Positions 14,919 through 22,432 of a stretch of 35,728 nucleotides of DNA are shown here, piece by piece. The position numbers were made by a program, and so were the translations under genes. This stretch comes from Streptomyces albus subsp. chlorinus. GTDB taxonomy: Bacteria > Actinomycetota > Actinomycetes > Streptomycetales > Streptomycetaceae. How positions within the stretch are numbered: position 1 is the stretch's first letter; each line of letters opens with the position of its first letter. The notes below the pieces were generated by a model that made no database searches, was not told the DNA's origin, and saw only the letters and a program-made list of their open reading frames with translations. The stretch is taken from positions 3,178,052 to 3,213,779 of the forward strand of contig NZ_VJOK01000001.1 of the NCBI RefSeq assembly GCF_013302895.1, read 5' to 3'.

Positions 14919-15998
14919 ATGGCCGTCTTCACCCGTCCCGGTCGCCACAGGGTCGCCGTCCTGGTACGGCACGGGCTGCTCCCCATCGAACTGGGCATAG
15001 TGCACGGCGTGCTGGGGAAGGCACGCTCCGCGACGGGCGAGCGGCTGTACGAGGTGGTCACCTGTGCCGTCAGCCCGGGTGCCGTCCGTACGGAGGGCGA
15101 TTTCACCGTCGACGTCGCGCACGGCCCCGAGGCACTCGCCGAGGCGGACACCGTGATCGTCCCAGCGGCGCACGCGCGGGACGACCCGTCCGCGCGCGGG
15201 ATCCTGGACGGACCGCTCGCCGAGGCGTTCGCCCGCATCCGTCCGGGTACGCGTATCGCCTCCATCTGCACCGGCGCCTTCGTCCTGGCCGCCGCGGGAC
15301 TGCTGGACGGCAAGCGGGCGACGACCCACTGGCGGGCCAAGGAGCACTTCCAGCGGCTCTTCCCCGCCGTACGGCTCGACCCCGACGTGCTCTACGTGGA
15401 CGAGGGCACCGTGCTGACGTCCGCGGGGATCGCCTCCGGAGTGGATTTGTGTCTGCACATGGTGCGCGAGGACCACGGCGCGGCCGTCGCCGACGAGGTC
15501 GCCCGCCGCACCGTCGTACCGCCCCACCGGGACGGCGGCCAGGCCCAGTTCATCCGCCGCCCCGTACCCGAACCCCACGCCTCCTCCACCGGCACCGCCC
15601 GCGCCTGGGCCCTCGACCATCTCGACCGCCCCCTCACCCTCCGCGAACTGGCCGCACGCGAGTCCACGAGCGTGCGCACCTTCACCCGCCGCTTCCGCGA
15701 AGAGACCGGTCTGAGCCCGCAGCAGTGGCTCATACAGCAACGCGTGGAGAGGGTGCGGCAACTGCTGGAGGAGAGCGAGCTGCCCGTCGAGCGGATCGCC
15801 CGGCGCACCGGGTTCGGTTCCGCCTCCACGCTGCGGATGCACTTCCATGCCTCCCTGGGCGTCTCCCCCAGCGCCTACCGCCGCACCTTCCGCACGGGGA
15901 CCCCCGGGCCGGGCGTGGGCGGCGAGGAGACCGGTGCCACCGGATGTGCCACCGGATGTGCCGGAGGCGCCGACACCGCCACGAGCCGCAGAAAGTGA
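14919..15998 (+). CDS. GlxA-family regulator (DJ-1/PfpI + AraC), copy 1
   Basis: This is a 359-residue regulator with an N-terminal DJ-1/PfpI-like domain (about 10-190) and a C-terminal AraC/XylS domain (about 225-325). The nucleophile-elbow Cys is in ASICTGAFVLAAAG (Cys117), followed by ATTHW. The AraC part has ESTSVRTFTRRFREETG as first helix-turn-helix and GFGSASTLRMHFHASLGVSPSAYRRTF as the second. Such proteins usually activate neighbouring genes in response to a small metabolite. The start is the ATG at 14919 with GAGG eight bases before it. It is divergent from the MFS transporter. The second copy begins 11 bases after its stop, so they form an operon. The C-terminal 35 residues are low-complexity Gly/Thr/Cys-rich sequence. 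Confidence 0.92.
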   Translation: MAVFTRPGRHRVAVLVRHGLLPIELGIVHGVLGKARSATGERLYEVVTCAVSPGAVRTEGDFTVDVAHGPEALAEADTVIVPAAHARDDPSARGILDGPLAEAFARIRPGTRIASICTGAFVLAAAGLLDGKRATTHWRAKEHFQRLFPAVRLDPDVLYVDEGTVLTSAGIASGVDLCLHMVREDHGAAVADEVARRTVVPPHRDGGQAQFIRRPVPEPHASSTGTARAWALDHLDRPLTLRELAARESTSVRTFTRRFREETGLSPQQWLIQQRVERVRQLLEESELPVERIARRTGFGSASTLRMHFHASLGVSPSAYRRTFRTGTPGPGVGGEETGATGCATGCAGGADTATSRRK

Positions 15999-16009
15999 GG
16001 CAGCAAGCC

Positions 16010-17026
16010 ATGTCCGAGGCCGCACAGGTCTTCGCGCAGCCGGGCCGCCACCGGGTCGCCGTCCTGGTCAGGCACGGGGTGATCCCCCTGGAACTGGGGC
16101 TGGTGCACCAGGTCTTCGGACGGGCCGCCGGTCCGGACGGCGAGCCGCTGTACGAGGTGGTGACGTGCGCGGTGGAGCCCGGCCCGGTCCGTACGGACGC
16201 CGACTTCCCCATCCACGTCGCACACGGCCCCCAGGCACTGGCAGAGGCCGACACGGTGGTCGTCCCCGCGACCCACGAGCCGGACGAGACGGAGACCGAG
16301 GGAAGGCTGCCGGAACCGCTGCGCGACGCCTTCTCCCTGATGCGCCCCGGTGTGCGCCTCGCCTCCATCTGCACGGGCGCGTTCGTCCTGGCCGCGGCGG
16401 GACTGCTGGACGGCAGGCGGGCGACCACGCACTGGATGTCCACGGACGACTTCCGCGCCCTGTACCCGCGGGTGCGCCTCGACCCCGACGTGCTCTATGT
16501 CGACGAAGGGGCGGTGCTGACGTCGGCGGGAGAGGCGGCGGGCATCGATCTGTGCCTGCACATGGTGCGCGAGGACCACGGCGCGGCCGTCGCCAACGAG
16601 GTCGCCCGCCGCACCGTCGTACCGCCCCACCGGGACGGCGGCCAGGCCCAGTTCATCCGCCGCCCCGTGCCCGAACCCCGTGTCTCCTCCACCGGCACCG
16701 CCCGCGCGTGGGCCCTCGACCATCTCGACCGCCCGCTCACCCTCCGCGAACTGGCCGCACGCGAGTCCATGAGCGTGCGCACCTTCACCCGCCGCTTCCG
16801 CGAAGAGGTCGGCATGACACCGCTGCGCTGGCTCACCCAGCAGCGCATCGAACGGGCCCGGCACCTCCTGGAGGAGACGGACGCTCCGGTGGAGCGGATC
16901 GCTGCCGACGCCGGTTTCGGCACCGCCTCCTCCCTGCGCCAGCACTTCCACGCCGCCCTCGGCGTCTCCCCACGCGCCTACCGCCGCACCTTCCGCACGC
17001 GGACCGACCAGGCGGCAGCCGCGTAG
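16010..17026 (+). CDS. GlxA-family regulator (DJ-1/PfpI + AraC), copy 2
   Basis: This 338-residue paralogue of the preceding gene has the same order of domains. Its DJ-1/PfpI part has ASICTGAFVLAAAGLLDG and ATTHWMSTDDF. Its AraC part has ESMSVRTFTRRFREEVG and GFGTASSLRQHFHAALGVSPRAYRRTF. The central 252 bases (16556-16807) are nearly identical to 15453-15704 of copy 1, with no gap. The N- and C-terminal parts differ much more, which suggests gene conversion. The ATG at 16010 overlaps no gene and lies 11 bases after the copy 1 stop, with GTGAGG as ribosome site. Two adjacent paralogues could form hetero-oligomers or respond to different ligands. Neither is shown by sequence. Confidence 0.92.
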   Translation: MSEAAQVFAQPGRHRVAVLVRHGVIPLELGLVHQVFGRAAGPDGEPLYEVVTCAVEPGPVRTDADFPIHVAHGPQALAEADTVVVPATHEPDETETEGRLPEPLRDAFSLMRPGVRLASICTGAFVLAAAGLLDGRRATTHWMSTDDFRALYPRVRLDPDVLYVDEGAVLTSAGEAAGIDLCLHMVREDHGAAVANEVARRTVVPPHRDGGQAQFIRRPVPEPRVSSTGTARAWALDHLDRPLTLRELAARESMSVRTFTRRFREEVGMTPLRWLTQQRIERARHLLEETDAPVERIAADAGFGTASSLRQHFHAALGVSPRAYRRTFRTRTDQAAAA

Positions 17027-17060
17027 GGGCAGCAACCGTCGCAGGGATGCCCTTGGGTGT

Positions 17061-17147
17061 GCCGTTACAGGCCATGCCCCACGGGGGACGCCGTCACAGG
17101 CCATGCCGCCACAGGGATGCCGTCACAGCTCGTGCCGGCACAGGACG
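17061..17147. repeat. 29-bp tandem repeat between convergent genes
   Basis: Three 29-bp units start at 17061, 17090 and 17119. Each opens with GCCGTCACAGGCCATGCC or a close variant, followed by a CCACAGGGAT-like stretch. A weaker fourth copy lies upstream from about 17032. The array separates the GlxA copy 2 stop from the convergent alcohol dehydrogenase stop. Confidence 0.85.
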
Positions 17148-17183
17148 TCCGTCCCCGAGACCGTGCCGCCCCGGGGGAGCCGG

Positions 17184-18272
17184 TCAGGGAAACGTGAGCA
17201 CCCCTCGGGCCACCCGGCCGTGGTGGGCGTCGTCCGCGGCCTTGGCGAAGTCCTCCACCGGGTAGACCTCGGTGACCAGTTCGTCCAGCAGCAGCCGGCC
17301 GCGCCGGTAGAGGTCCGCGTACAGGGCGATGTCGCGGGGCGGACGGGAGGAGCCGTAGCGGCAGCCGAGGACGGACTTGTCCAGGAACAGCGCGGCGGGC
17401 GGGAAGCCCGCCTCGGCGTCGGCCGGGGGCATGCCCAGCAGCACCGCCTGGCCTCCTCGGTCCAGCAGGTCGATGGCCTGCCGGACGAGCGCGGTGCTGC
17501 CGACGCACTCGAAGGTGTGCGCGGCACCGTCGGGCAGCACCTCGCGGACGGCGGCCACGGTGCCCCCTCCCGGGGCGTCCGGCGGCGCGGCGTGCACGAA
17601 ATGGGTGGCGCCGAACGTCCGCGCCACCGGCTCCTTGTCCGGGTTGGCGTCCACCGCGACGATCGGGTGGGCACCGGCGATCCGGGCGCCCTGCAGGACG
17701 TTGAGCCCGACACCGCCGACACCCAGCACGACGACGGACTCGCCCTGCCCGACCCGCGCCCGGTTCAGGACGGCACCGACCCCGGTGAGGACACCGCACC
17801 CGATGAGGGCGGCGGACGGGAAGGGGATGTCGCGCGGCACGGGCGTGGCCTGGACCGCCTTGACGACGGTGCGCTCCGCGAACGCCGAGGTGGCGGCGAA
17901 CTGGTACAGCTCCTCACCGGCCCGGCCGAAGGGCGTGCGCGGCCGTCCGATCGCCGCCCGGCACATGGTGGGGCGCCCCCGCGCGCAGTCCGGGCATGCA
18001 CCGCAGTTGGCGATGGTGGACAGCGCCACATGGTCTCCCTGTGCCACATGCCGCACCCCCTCGCCCACGGCCTCCACCACGCCCGCCCCCTCGTGTCCGA
18101 GGACGACGGGCCGCGGGAAGGGGATGGTCCCGTCGATGACGGACAGGTCGCTGTGGCACAGCCCGGCGGCGCGGATGCCGACGAGCACCTCGCCCGGTCC
18201 GGGCGCGCGCACCTCCAGGTCGTCGACGACCCGGGCGTGTGCGGACGCGCCGTCCAGGATGACGCCTCTCAT
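17184..18272 (-). CDS. Zinc-dependent alcohol dehydrogenase (MDR family)
   Basis: This is a 362-residue medium-chain dehydrogenase. Catalytic zinc ligands are Cys39 (GLCHSD) and His60 with Glu61 (GHEGAG). The structural zinc site has Cys90, Cys93, Cys96 and Cys104 (CGACPDCARGRPTMC). The nucleotide site is VVLGVGGVGLN, followed by VAVDANPDK, whose Asp suggests NAD preference. It would interconvert an alcohol with an aldehyde or ketone. The start is the ATG at 18272 behind GGGAGGGAG. It is the last gene of a leftward run SDR, acyl-CoA dehydrogenase, aldehyde dehydrogenase, alcohol dehydrogenase, 43 bases after the aldehyde dehydrogenase. This suggests that it and the aldehyde dehydrogenase handle the same aldehyde pool. 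Confidence 0.93.
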   Translation of the reverse strand: MRGVILDGASAHARVVDDLEVRAPGPGEVLVGIRAAGLCHSDLSVIDGTIPFPRPVVLGHEGAGVVEAVGEGVRHVAQGDHVALSTIANCGACPDCARGRPTMCRAAIGRPRTPFGRAGEELYQFAATSAFAERTVVKAVQATPVPRDIPFPSAALIGCGVLTGVGAVLNRARVGQGESVVVLGVGGVGLNVLQGARIAGAHPIVAVDANPDKEPVARTFGATHFVHAAPPDAPGGGTVAAVREVLPDGAAHTFECVGSTALVRQAIDLLDRGGQAVLLGMPPADAEAGFPPAALFLDKSVLGCRYGSSRPPRDIALYADLYRRGRLLLDELVTEVYPVEDFAKAADDAHHGRVARGVLTFP

Positions 18273-18315
18273 ACGGTCTCCCTCCCCTTGCCGCGCCCTC
18301 TCGCGCGAAGGGCCG

Positions 18316-19845
18316 TCACGACGGCCAGACCAGCGACTGGAGTTCGCTGTAGGCATGCAGTCCGAACGAGCCGCCGTCGCGGCCGACCCCGGACTCCTTG
18401 CACCCGCCGAACGGCGTCTCGGGGTGCCGCTGGACGGTGTTGAGGCCGACGTTCCCGCTGCGCAGCCGCCCCGCCAGCCGCCAGGCGCGGCCGGTGTCGC
18501 CGCTGAAGACGTAGTCGTAGAGGCCGTAGGGGGTGCTGTTGGCGATGCGTACCGCTTCGTCGTCGTCCTCGAACGGGAGGACCACCACGACGGGGCCGAA
18601 CAGCTCCTCGCGGGCCACGGCCATCCCGGGAGCGACGTCGGTGATCAGCGTCGGCGCGACGTAGAAGCCGGTGGCGGGTTCCGCCGGCCGCTCGCCACCC
18701 GCCAGGACCGTGGCGCCCTGCTCCCGGGCCTTGGCGATGTGGCGCTCGACGCGGTCGCGCTGGGCCGCGGAGATCAGCGGCCCGACCACGGTTCGCTCGT
18801 TCGTGGGATCGCCGAGCGTCAGTGCGGAGGCGTACCGTGAAAGCGCAGTCACGAACTCGTCGTAGAGCGAGCGGTGGACGAGCGCCCGTGTCGGTGCCGT
18901 GCAGATCTGGCCGCTGTGGAAGGTCCAGGTCGAGGCTATCGACCCCAGTGCTGCTTCCCGGACCCGGCCGTCCGCGTCGTCCAGCACCAACGCCGCACCC
19001 TTCCCGCCCAGTTCCATGAGGGTGCGCTTCATTCCTCGTCCCGCGCTCTGCGCGATCTTCTTTCCCACGGAGGTGGAGCCGGTGAAGCTGATCATGTCGA
19101 CGTCCGGGTGCGCGACCAGGGCCTCGCCCGGCCCGGCGCCCGAGCCGGTGACGGCGTTGTAGAGGCCGTCGGGCAGCCCGGCCTCCTGGAGCAGAGGGCC
19201 CAGCTCCAGGCAGGTCAGCGGGTCCTGCGGCGCCGGCTTGCAGACGACGGCGTTGCCCATCGCGAGCGCGGGCGCGACCTTGCCCGCCAGGTTGACGAGA
19301 GGGAAGTTGTAGGAGGTGATGCAGCCGACCACGCCCACGGGGCGGCGCACGGCGGCGGCGCCGATCAACCCGCCGGGGGCGAGTGCGCTGGCTCCCACCG
19401 GCTGGGGGGCGAGCGGCACGGTGTCGGGTTCCAGCGCGCCGCGCGCATAGCGGCGGAAGCGGTCGGCGGCGGTGGGCAGCTGCATACCGCGGGTGACCTT
19501 GAGGGTGGCGCCGGTCTCGGCCTGGAGGAGAGGCACGAGTGCGGGGCCGCGCTCGGTGAGCAGGTCGCCGATCCGCTCCAGCACCCGGGCGCGGTCCCGC
19601 GCCGGGGTGGCGGCCCACTCCTCCTGGGCGGCGCGTGCGGCGCGGACGGCGGCGTCCACTTCCTCCGCACCGCCTTCGGGAGCGTGGCCGACAGGCAGTT
19701 CGGTGGCCGGGTCGGTGATGCGGTAGTGGCCGTGCGCGGGCCGGTGCCAGGCACCACCGATCCAGTGCTGGTAGCTCGCGGGCGCGGGGCTGTGTGCGGG
19801 CGCCCCGACGGCCGACCGGTCCGGTGTGCTCGCTTCCGTCGTCAC
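18316..19845 (-). CDS. NAD(P)-dependent aldehyde dehydrogenase
   Basis: This 509-residue enzyme is a complete aldehyde dehydrogenase. Asn180 (SYNFP), Lys203 (VCKPAP), Glu278 (MELGGKG) and the nucleophile Cys315 (SGQICTAPTR) are all present. The C-terminal GNVGLNTVQRHPETPFGGCKESGVGRDGG region is normal for the family apart from an Asn at the usual hinge. It would oxidise an aldehyde to an acid, a fitting step after retro-aldol cleavage by the Ltp-like enzyme. The GTG at 19845 overlaps the upstream acyl-CoA dehydrogenase stop in a GTGA arrangement, with AGAGAGG eight bases before it. Translational coupling is therefore likely. The first 25 residues are a non-conserved Ser/Pro/Ala leader. The substrate is unknown. 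Confidence 0.94.
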   Translation of the reverse strand: MTTEASTPDRSAVGAPAHSPAPASYQHWIGGAWHRPAHGHYRITDPATELPVGHAPEGGAEEVDAAVRAARAAQEEWAATPARDRARVLERIGDLLTERGPALVPLLQAETGATLKVTRGMQLPTAADRFRRYARGALEPDTVPLAPQPVGASALAPGGLIGAAAVRRPVGVVGCITSYNFPLVNLAGKVAPALAMGNAVVCKPAPQDPLTCLELGPLLQEAGLPDGLYNAVTGSGAGPGEALVAHPDVDMISFTGSTSVGKKIAQSAGRGMKRTLMELGGKGAALVLDDADGRVREAALGSIASTWTFHSGQICTAPTRALVHRSLYDEFVTALSRYASALTLGDPTNERTVVGPLISAAQRDRVERHIAKAREQGATVLAGGERPAEPATGFYVAPTLITDVAPGMAVAREELFGPVVVVLPFEDDDEAVRIANSTPYGLYDYVFSGDTGRAWRLAGRLRSGNVGLNTVQRHPETPFGGCKESGVGRDGGSFGLHAYSELQSLVWPS

Positions 19846-21305
19846 CTGCGTGCCTCTCTGGGCAGGCCCAGCACGTGCTGGGCGAGGATGTCGCGCTGGA
19901 TCTCGTCGGAGCCGCCGTAGAGGGTGTCGGCGCGGCTGAAGAGGAACAGGCGTTGGAGGGCGTCGAGTTCGTAGGGACGCTGCGGACTCCAGTCGTGCGG
20001 CCCCAGCGCCGCCGCGGCACCGCGCACCCGCATCGCCAGCTCCCCGAGCCGCTGGTGCCAGCCGCCCCACAGCAGCTTGGCCACACTGGGCGCGCCGTCC
20101 ACAGCGGCGCTGTTCGCAGGGGCTGCGTTCGCGGAGGCACCACCCTCAGCAGCCCCGTCCACAGCGGCACCGTCCCCAGGGGCCCCGCGCCCAGCAGCCC
20201 CGTCCGCAAAGGCACCGTCCACACGGGCACCGCCCCCAGCAGCCCCGTCCCCAGCACCACCCCCCGGAGGACCGCTTCCAGCAGCCCCGTCCCCAGGGGC
20301 ACCGTCCCCTCGCGGGCCGGCGGCCGGGGTGTTCCCCCGCGGGGTTTCATGCGGGGCGGTGCCCAAGGTGCGCAGGGCGTTCCAGCGCATCGTGCGCAGT
20401 TCGGCCCAGGCGCGCACCAACTGGTCGCGGAGCACCGGATCGCGCTCGGCCGCCCCGGTGCGGACGGCGAGCCGGAGCACCTGGTCGAGTTCGGCGGCGA
20501 AGCCGATCTGCTGGACGAGGGTGGACACGCCGCGTTCCCGTGCGAGCAGGCCGGTGGCCACCCGCCAGCCGTCGCCCTCAGCACCGACGCGGTGGTCGGC
20601 CTCGGCGTACGCGCCGTCGAAGAAGACCTCGTTGAACTCGGCCGTGCCCGACATCTGGCGGATGGGCCGGACCTCGACGCGTCCCGGCTGGTCCATCGGT
20701 ACCAACAGGAAGGAGAGCCCGTGGTGACGACGTGATCCCGGCTGGGTGCGCGCGAGGACGAAGCACCAGTGGGCCTCGTGGGCGAGCGAGGTCCACACTT
20801 TCTGGCCCGTCACGCGGTAGCGGTCCCCGGCCGGGCCCCTCTCGCGGACGGCGGCGGTCCGGACGCCCGCGAGGTCGGAGCCCGCCTCGGGCTCGCTGTA
20901 GCCCTGGCACCACAGCTCCTCGCCGCGGGCGATGGCGGGCAGGAAGCGTTTGCGCTGCTGTTCTGTGCCGTGTGCGAGCAGGGTGGGGGCCAGCAGGTTC
21001 TCGCCGATGTGGCCGACGCGGGCGGGGGCGCCCGCGCGGGCGTACTCCTCGGCCCAGACGACCTGCTGGGTGAGGGTGGCGGCCCGGTTGCCCCAGCTGC
21101 CGTGGCGGCGGTCCCAGCCGAGTCCGATCCAGCCGGCGCGGCCCAGCTCGCGCTCCCAGCGGCGGCGCACCGCCGTGGCCTCGTGCTCGCTGCCCGGCCC
21201 GCCCTGTCCCAGCGCCGCCGCGTAGTCGTCCACGAGGTGGTGGCGCAGCCAGGTGCGGGCGCGGGCCCGGAAGTCCTCGTCCTGGGAGGTGAAACCGAAG
21301 TCCAC
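19842..21305 (-). CDS. Acyl-CoA dehydrogenase, FadE26-like, with 90-residue Ala/Gly insert
   Basis: This FAD-dependent acyl-CoA dehydrogenase has 487 residues. WCQGYSEPEAGSDLA and VTGQKVWTSLAHEAHW are the flavin and substrate segments. The MCAD-type catalytic Glu in the C-terminal motif is replaced (YGGSDEIQRDI). An ARERG segment near residue 268 could supply the base, as in isovaleryl-CoA dehydrogenase and FadE26-type enzymes. Residues about 316-407 are a repeated Asp-Gly-Ala-rich insert before VAKLLWGGWHQRL. The DNA under it (about 20085-20360) is a degenerate minisatellite. The start is the GTG at 21305 with GAGGGGG before it. It lies 82 bases after the SDR and overlaps the aldehyde dehydrogenase start. 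It may pair with the FadE27-like protein at 2650-4224. Confidence 0.9.
   Translation of the reverse strand: MDFGFTSQDEDFRARARTWLRHHLVDDYAAALGQGGPGSEHEATAVRRRWERELGRAGWIGLGWDRRHGSWGNRAATLTQQVVWAEEYARAGAPARVGHIGENLLAPTLLAHGTEQQRKRFLPAIARGEELWCQGYSEPEAGSDLAGVRTAAVRERGPAGDRYRVTGQKVWTSLAHEAHWCFVLARTQPGSRRHHGLSFLLVPMDQPGRVEVRPIRQMSGTAEFNEVFFDGAYAEADHRVGAEGDGWRVATGLLARERGVSTLVQQIGFAAELDQVLRLAVRTGAAERDPVLRDQLVRAWAELRTMRWNALRTLGTAPHETPRGNTPAAGPRGDGAPGDGAAGSGPPGGGAGDGAAGGGARVDGAFADGAAGRGAPGDGAAVDGAAEGGASANAAPANSAAVDGAPSVAKLLWGGWHQRLGELAMRVRGAAAALGPHDWSPQRPYELDALQRLFLFSRADTLYGGSDEIQRDILAQHVLGLPREARR
20085..20360 (-). repeat. In-frame minisatellite inside acyl-CoA dehydrogenase
   Basis: This is a degenerate array of short units built on CAGC-CCCGTCC and GGGGCACCGTCC, with periods in multiples of three. 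It encodes the Asp-Gly-Ala insert of the enzyme. The flanking codons are ordinary acyl-CoA dehydrogenase sequence, so the array is an expansion within the gene and not a domain. Confidence 0.8.
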
Positions 21306-21363
21306 GCGTCCCCCTCTCGGCGTTCCGCCCACCGCGCCGTGGGCCCGGTGGCGGCCGTGGGTG

Positions 21364-21407
21364 TCTCAGGCGTTGGGGCGGTTCTTCTCAGGCGTTGGGT
21401 CGTTCCT
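21364..21407. repeat. 22-bp duplication of the SDR gene end
   Basis: Two 22-bp units start at 21364 and 21386 and match at 19 of 22 positions. The second contains the final codons and stop of the SDR gene. The first is a copy of it in the spacer toward the next gene. Confidence 0.85.
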
Positions 21408-22299
21408 TGCGTGCCGCGGCGTCGGCCATCTCCCCCAGCCGCTCCAGCAGGGGCATCGGGTCCGTGCCGACGGTGCCGGGGAGGAAGTCGGCCAGCTGCT
21501 GGGGGGTCCAGGGGCCGTCGGCGTAGGCGGCCCGCAGCTCGCGCGGTTGTGCCCATACGGCGACCTTGGGCCCGGCGATGCTGTAGACCTGGCCGGTGAT
21601 CCCCTGTTCCTGGGCCCGGTCGCTGAGCAGGTAGACGACGAGCGGGGCCACGTCCTCGGGCTCGCCGATCTCCGTCAGCTCCATGGGGACGTTGGCGGAC
21701 ATCCGGGTGCGGGCGACGGGGGCGACGGCGTTGGCGGTGACCCCGTACTTGTGCAGTCCGAGCGCCGCGCTGCGGACCAGGGAGATGATGCCGCCCTTGG
21801 CCGCCGCGTAGTTGGCCTGGGAGACCGAGCCGGCGTGGTTGCCGCTGGTGAAGCCGATGAGGGTGCCGCTTTGCTGTCGGCGCATCACGGCGCTCGCGGC
21901 GCGGAAGACGGTGAAGGTGCCCTTGAGGTGGGTGGCGACGACAGGGTCCCACTCCTCCTCGCTCATGTTGAAGAGCATGCGTTCGCGCAGGATGCCGGCC
22001 ACGCAGACGGCGCCGTCGAGCCGGCCGTAGCGGGTGAGGGCGGTGTCCACGACGCGTTGGCCGCCGGCCATGGTGGAGATGTCGTCGGCCACCGCGACGG
22101 CCCGGCCGCCGGCCGCGGTGATCTCCTTGACGACGGCCTCGGCTATGTCGCTGCGCGGTTCGCCGCCGTCCACTCCGACGCCGTAGTCGTTGACGACGAC
22201 CTCGGCTCCCTCGTGTGCGCAGGCCAGCGCCACCGCGCGGCCGATGCCGCGGCCGGCGCCGGTGACGGCGACGACCTTTCCGGCCAAGAAGTTCCCCAC
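21388..22299 (-). CDS. SDR dehydrogenase, MFE-type 3-hydroxyacyl-CoA dehydrogenase-like
   Basis: This is a 303-residue short-chain dehydrogenase. TGAGRGIG (residues 13-20) binds the nucleotide. The catalytic triad is Ser152 (GFTSGN), Tyr164 and Lys168 (YAAAK). The VNDYGVGVDGGEPRSDIAEAVVKEI segment with its long loop is characteristic of the 3-hydroxyacyl-CoA dehydrogenase part of multifunctional enzyme 2 (HSD17B4) and of actinobacterial sterol side-chain enzymes. The structural NNAG motif is altered to CVAG. It would oxidise a 3-hydroxyacyl-CoA with NAD. The start is the GTG at 22299 behind GGGAGGG. It is the first gene of the leftward run to 17184, with operator E 29 bases upstream. Confidence 0.91.
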   Translation of the reverse strand: MGNFLAGKVVAVTGAGRGIGRAVALACAHEGAEVVVNDYGVGVDGGEPRSDIAEAVVKEITAAGGRAVAVADDISTMAGGQRVVDTALTRYGRLDGAVCVAGILRERMLFNMSEEEWDPVVATHLKGTFTVFRAASAVMRRQQSGTLIGFTSGNHAGSVSQANYAAAKGGIISLVRSAALGLHKYGVTANAVAPVARTRMSANVPMELTEIGEPEDVAPLVVYLLSDRAQEQGITGQVYSIAGPKVAVWAQPRELRAAYADGPWTPQQLADFLPGTVGTDPMPLLERLGEMADAAARKERPNA

Positions 22300-22328
22300 G
22301 TGCGGCCCTCCCGCCCCTCCCGAGTTAT

Positions 22329-22343
22329 CTGACGACCCGTTAG
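22329..22343. promoter_or_regulatory. Operator site E
   Basis: CTGACG-ACC-CGTTAG matches 11 of 12 arm positions, and the palindrome continues outward as ATCTGACG...CGTTAGAT. It lies 29 bases upstream of the SDR start and 89 bases upstream of the divergent cyclase ATG. It could control the four-gene SDR operon and perhaps the cyclase. Confidence 0.78.
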
Positions 22344-22432
22344 ATTCTTGAGCAGAGGCCGCCCGAACACAAGCCCCGTACAAGCGGGGAGAGCCGACCC
22401 CGGCCGGCGGCCCGCCCCTGTCGGGAGGATGG

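Noticed and set aside
13153..15000. A long plus-strand frame opposite the quinone-reductase and MFS genes
   Set aside because: The sequence is Gln/Arg/His-rich without motifs. The minus-strand genes have clear family signatures.
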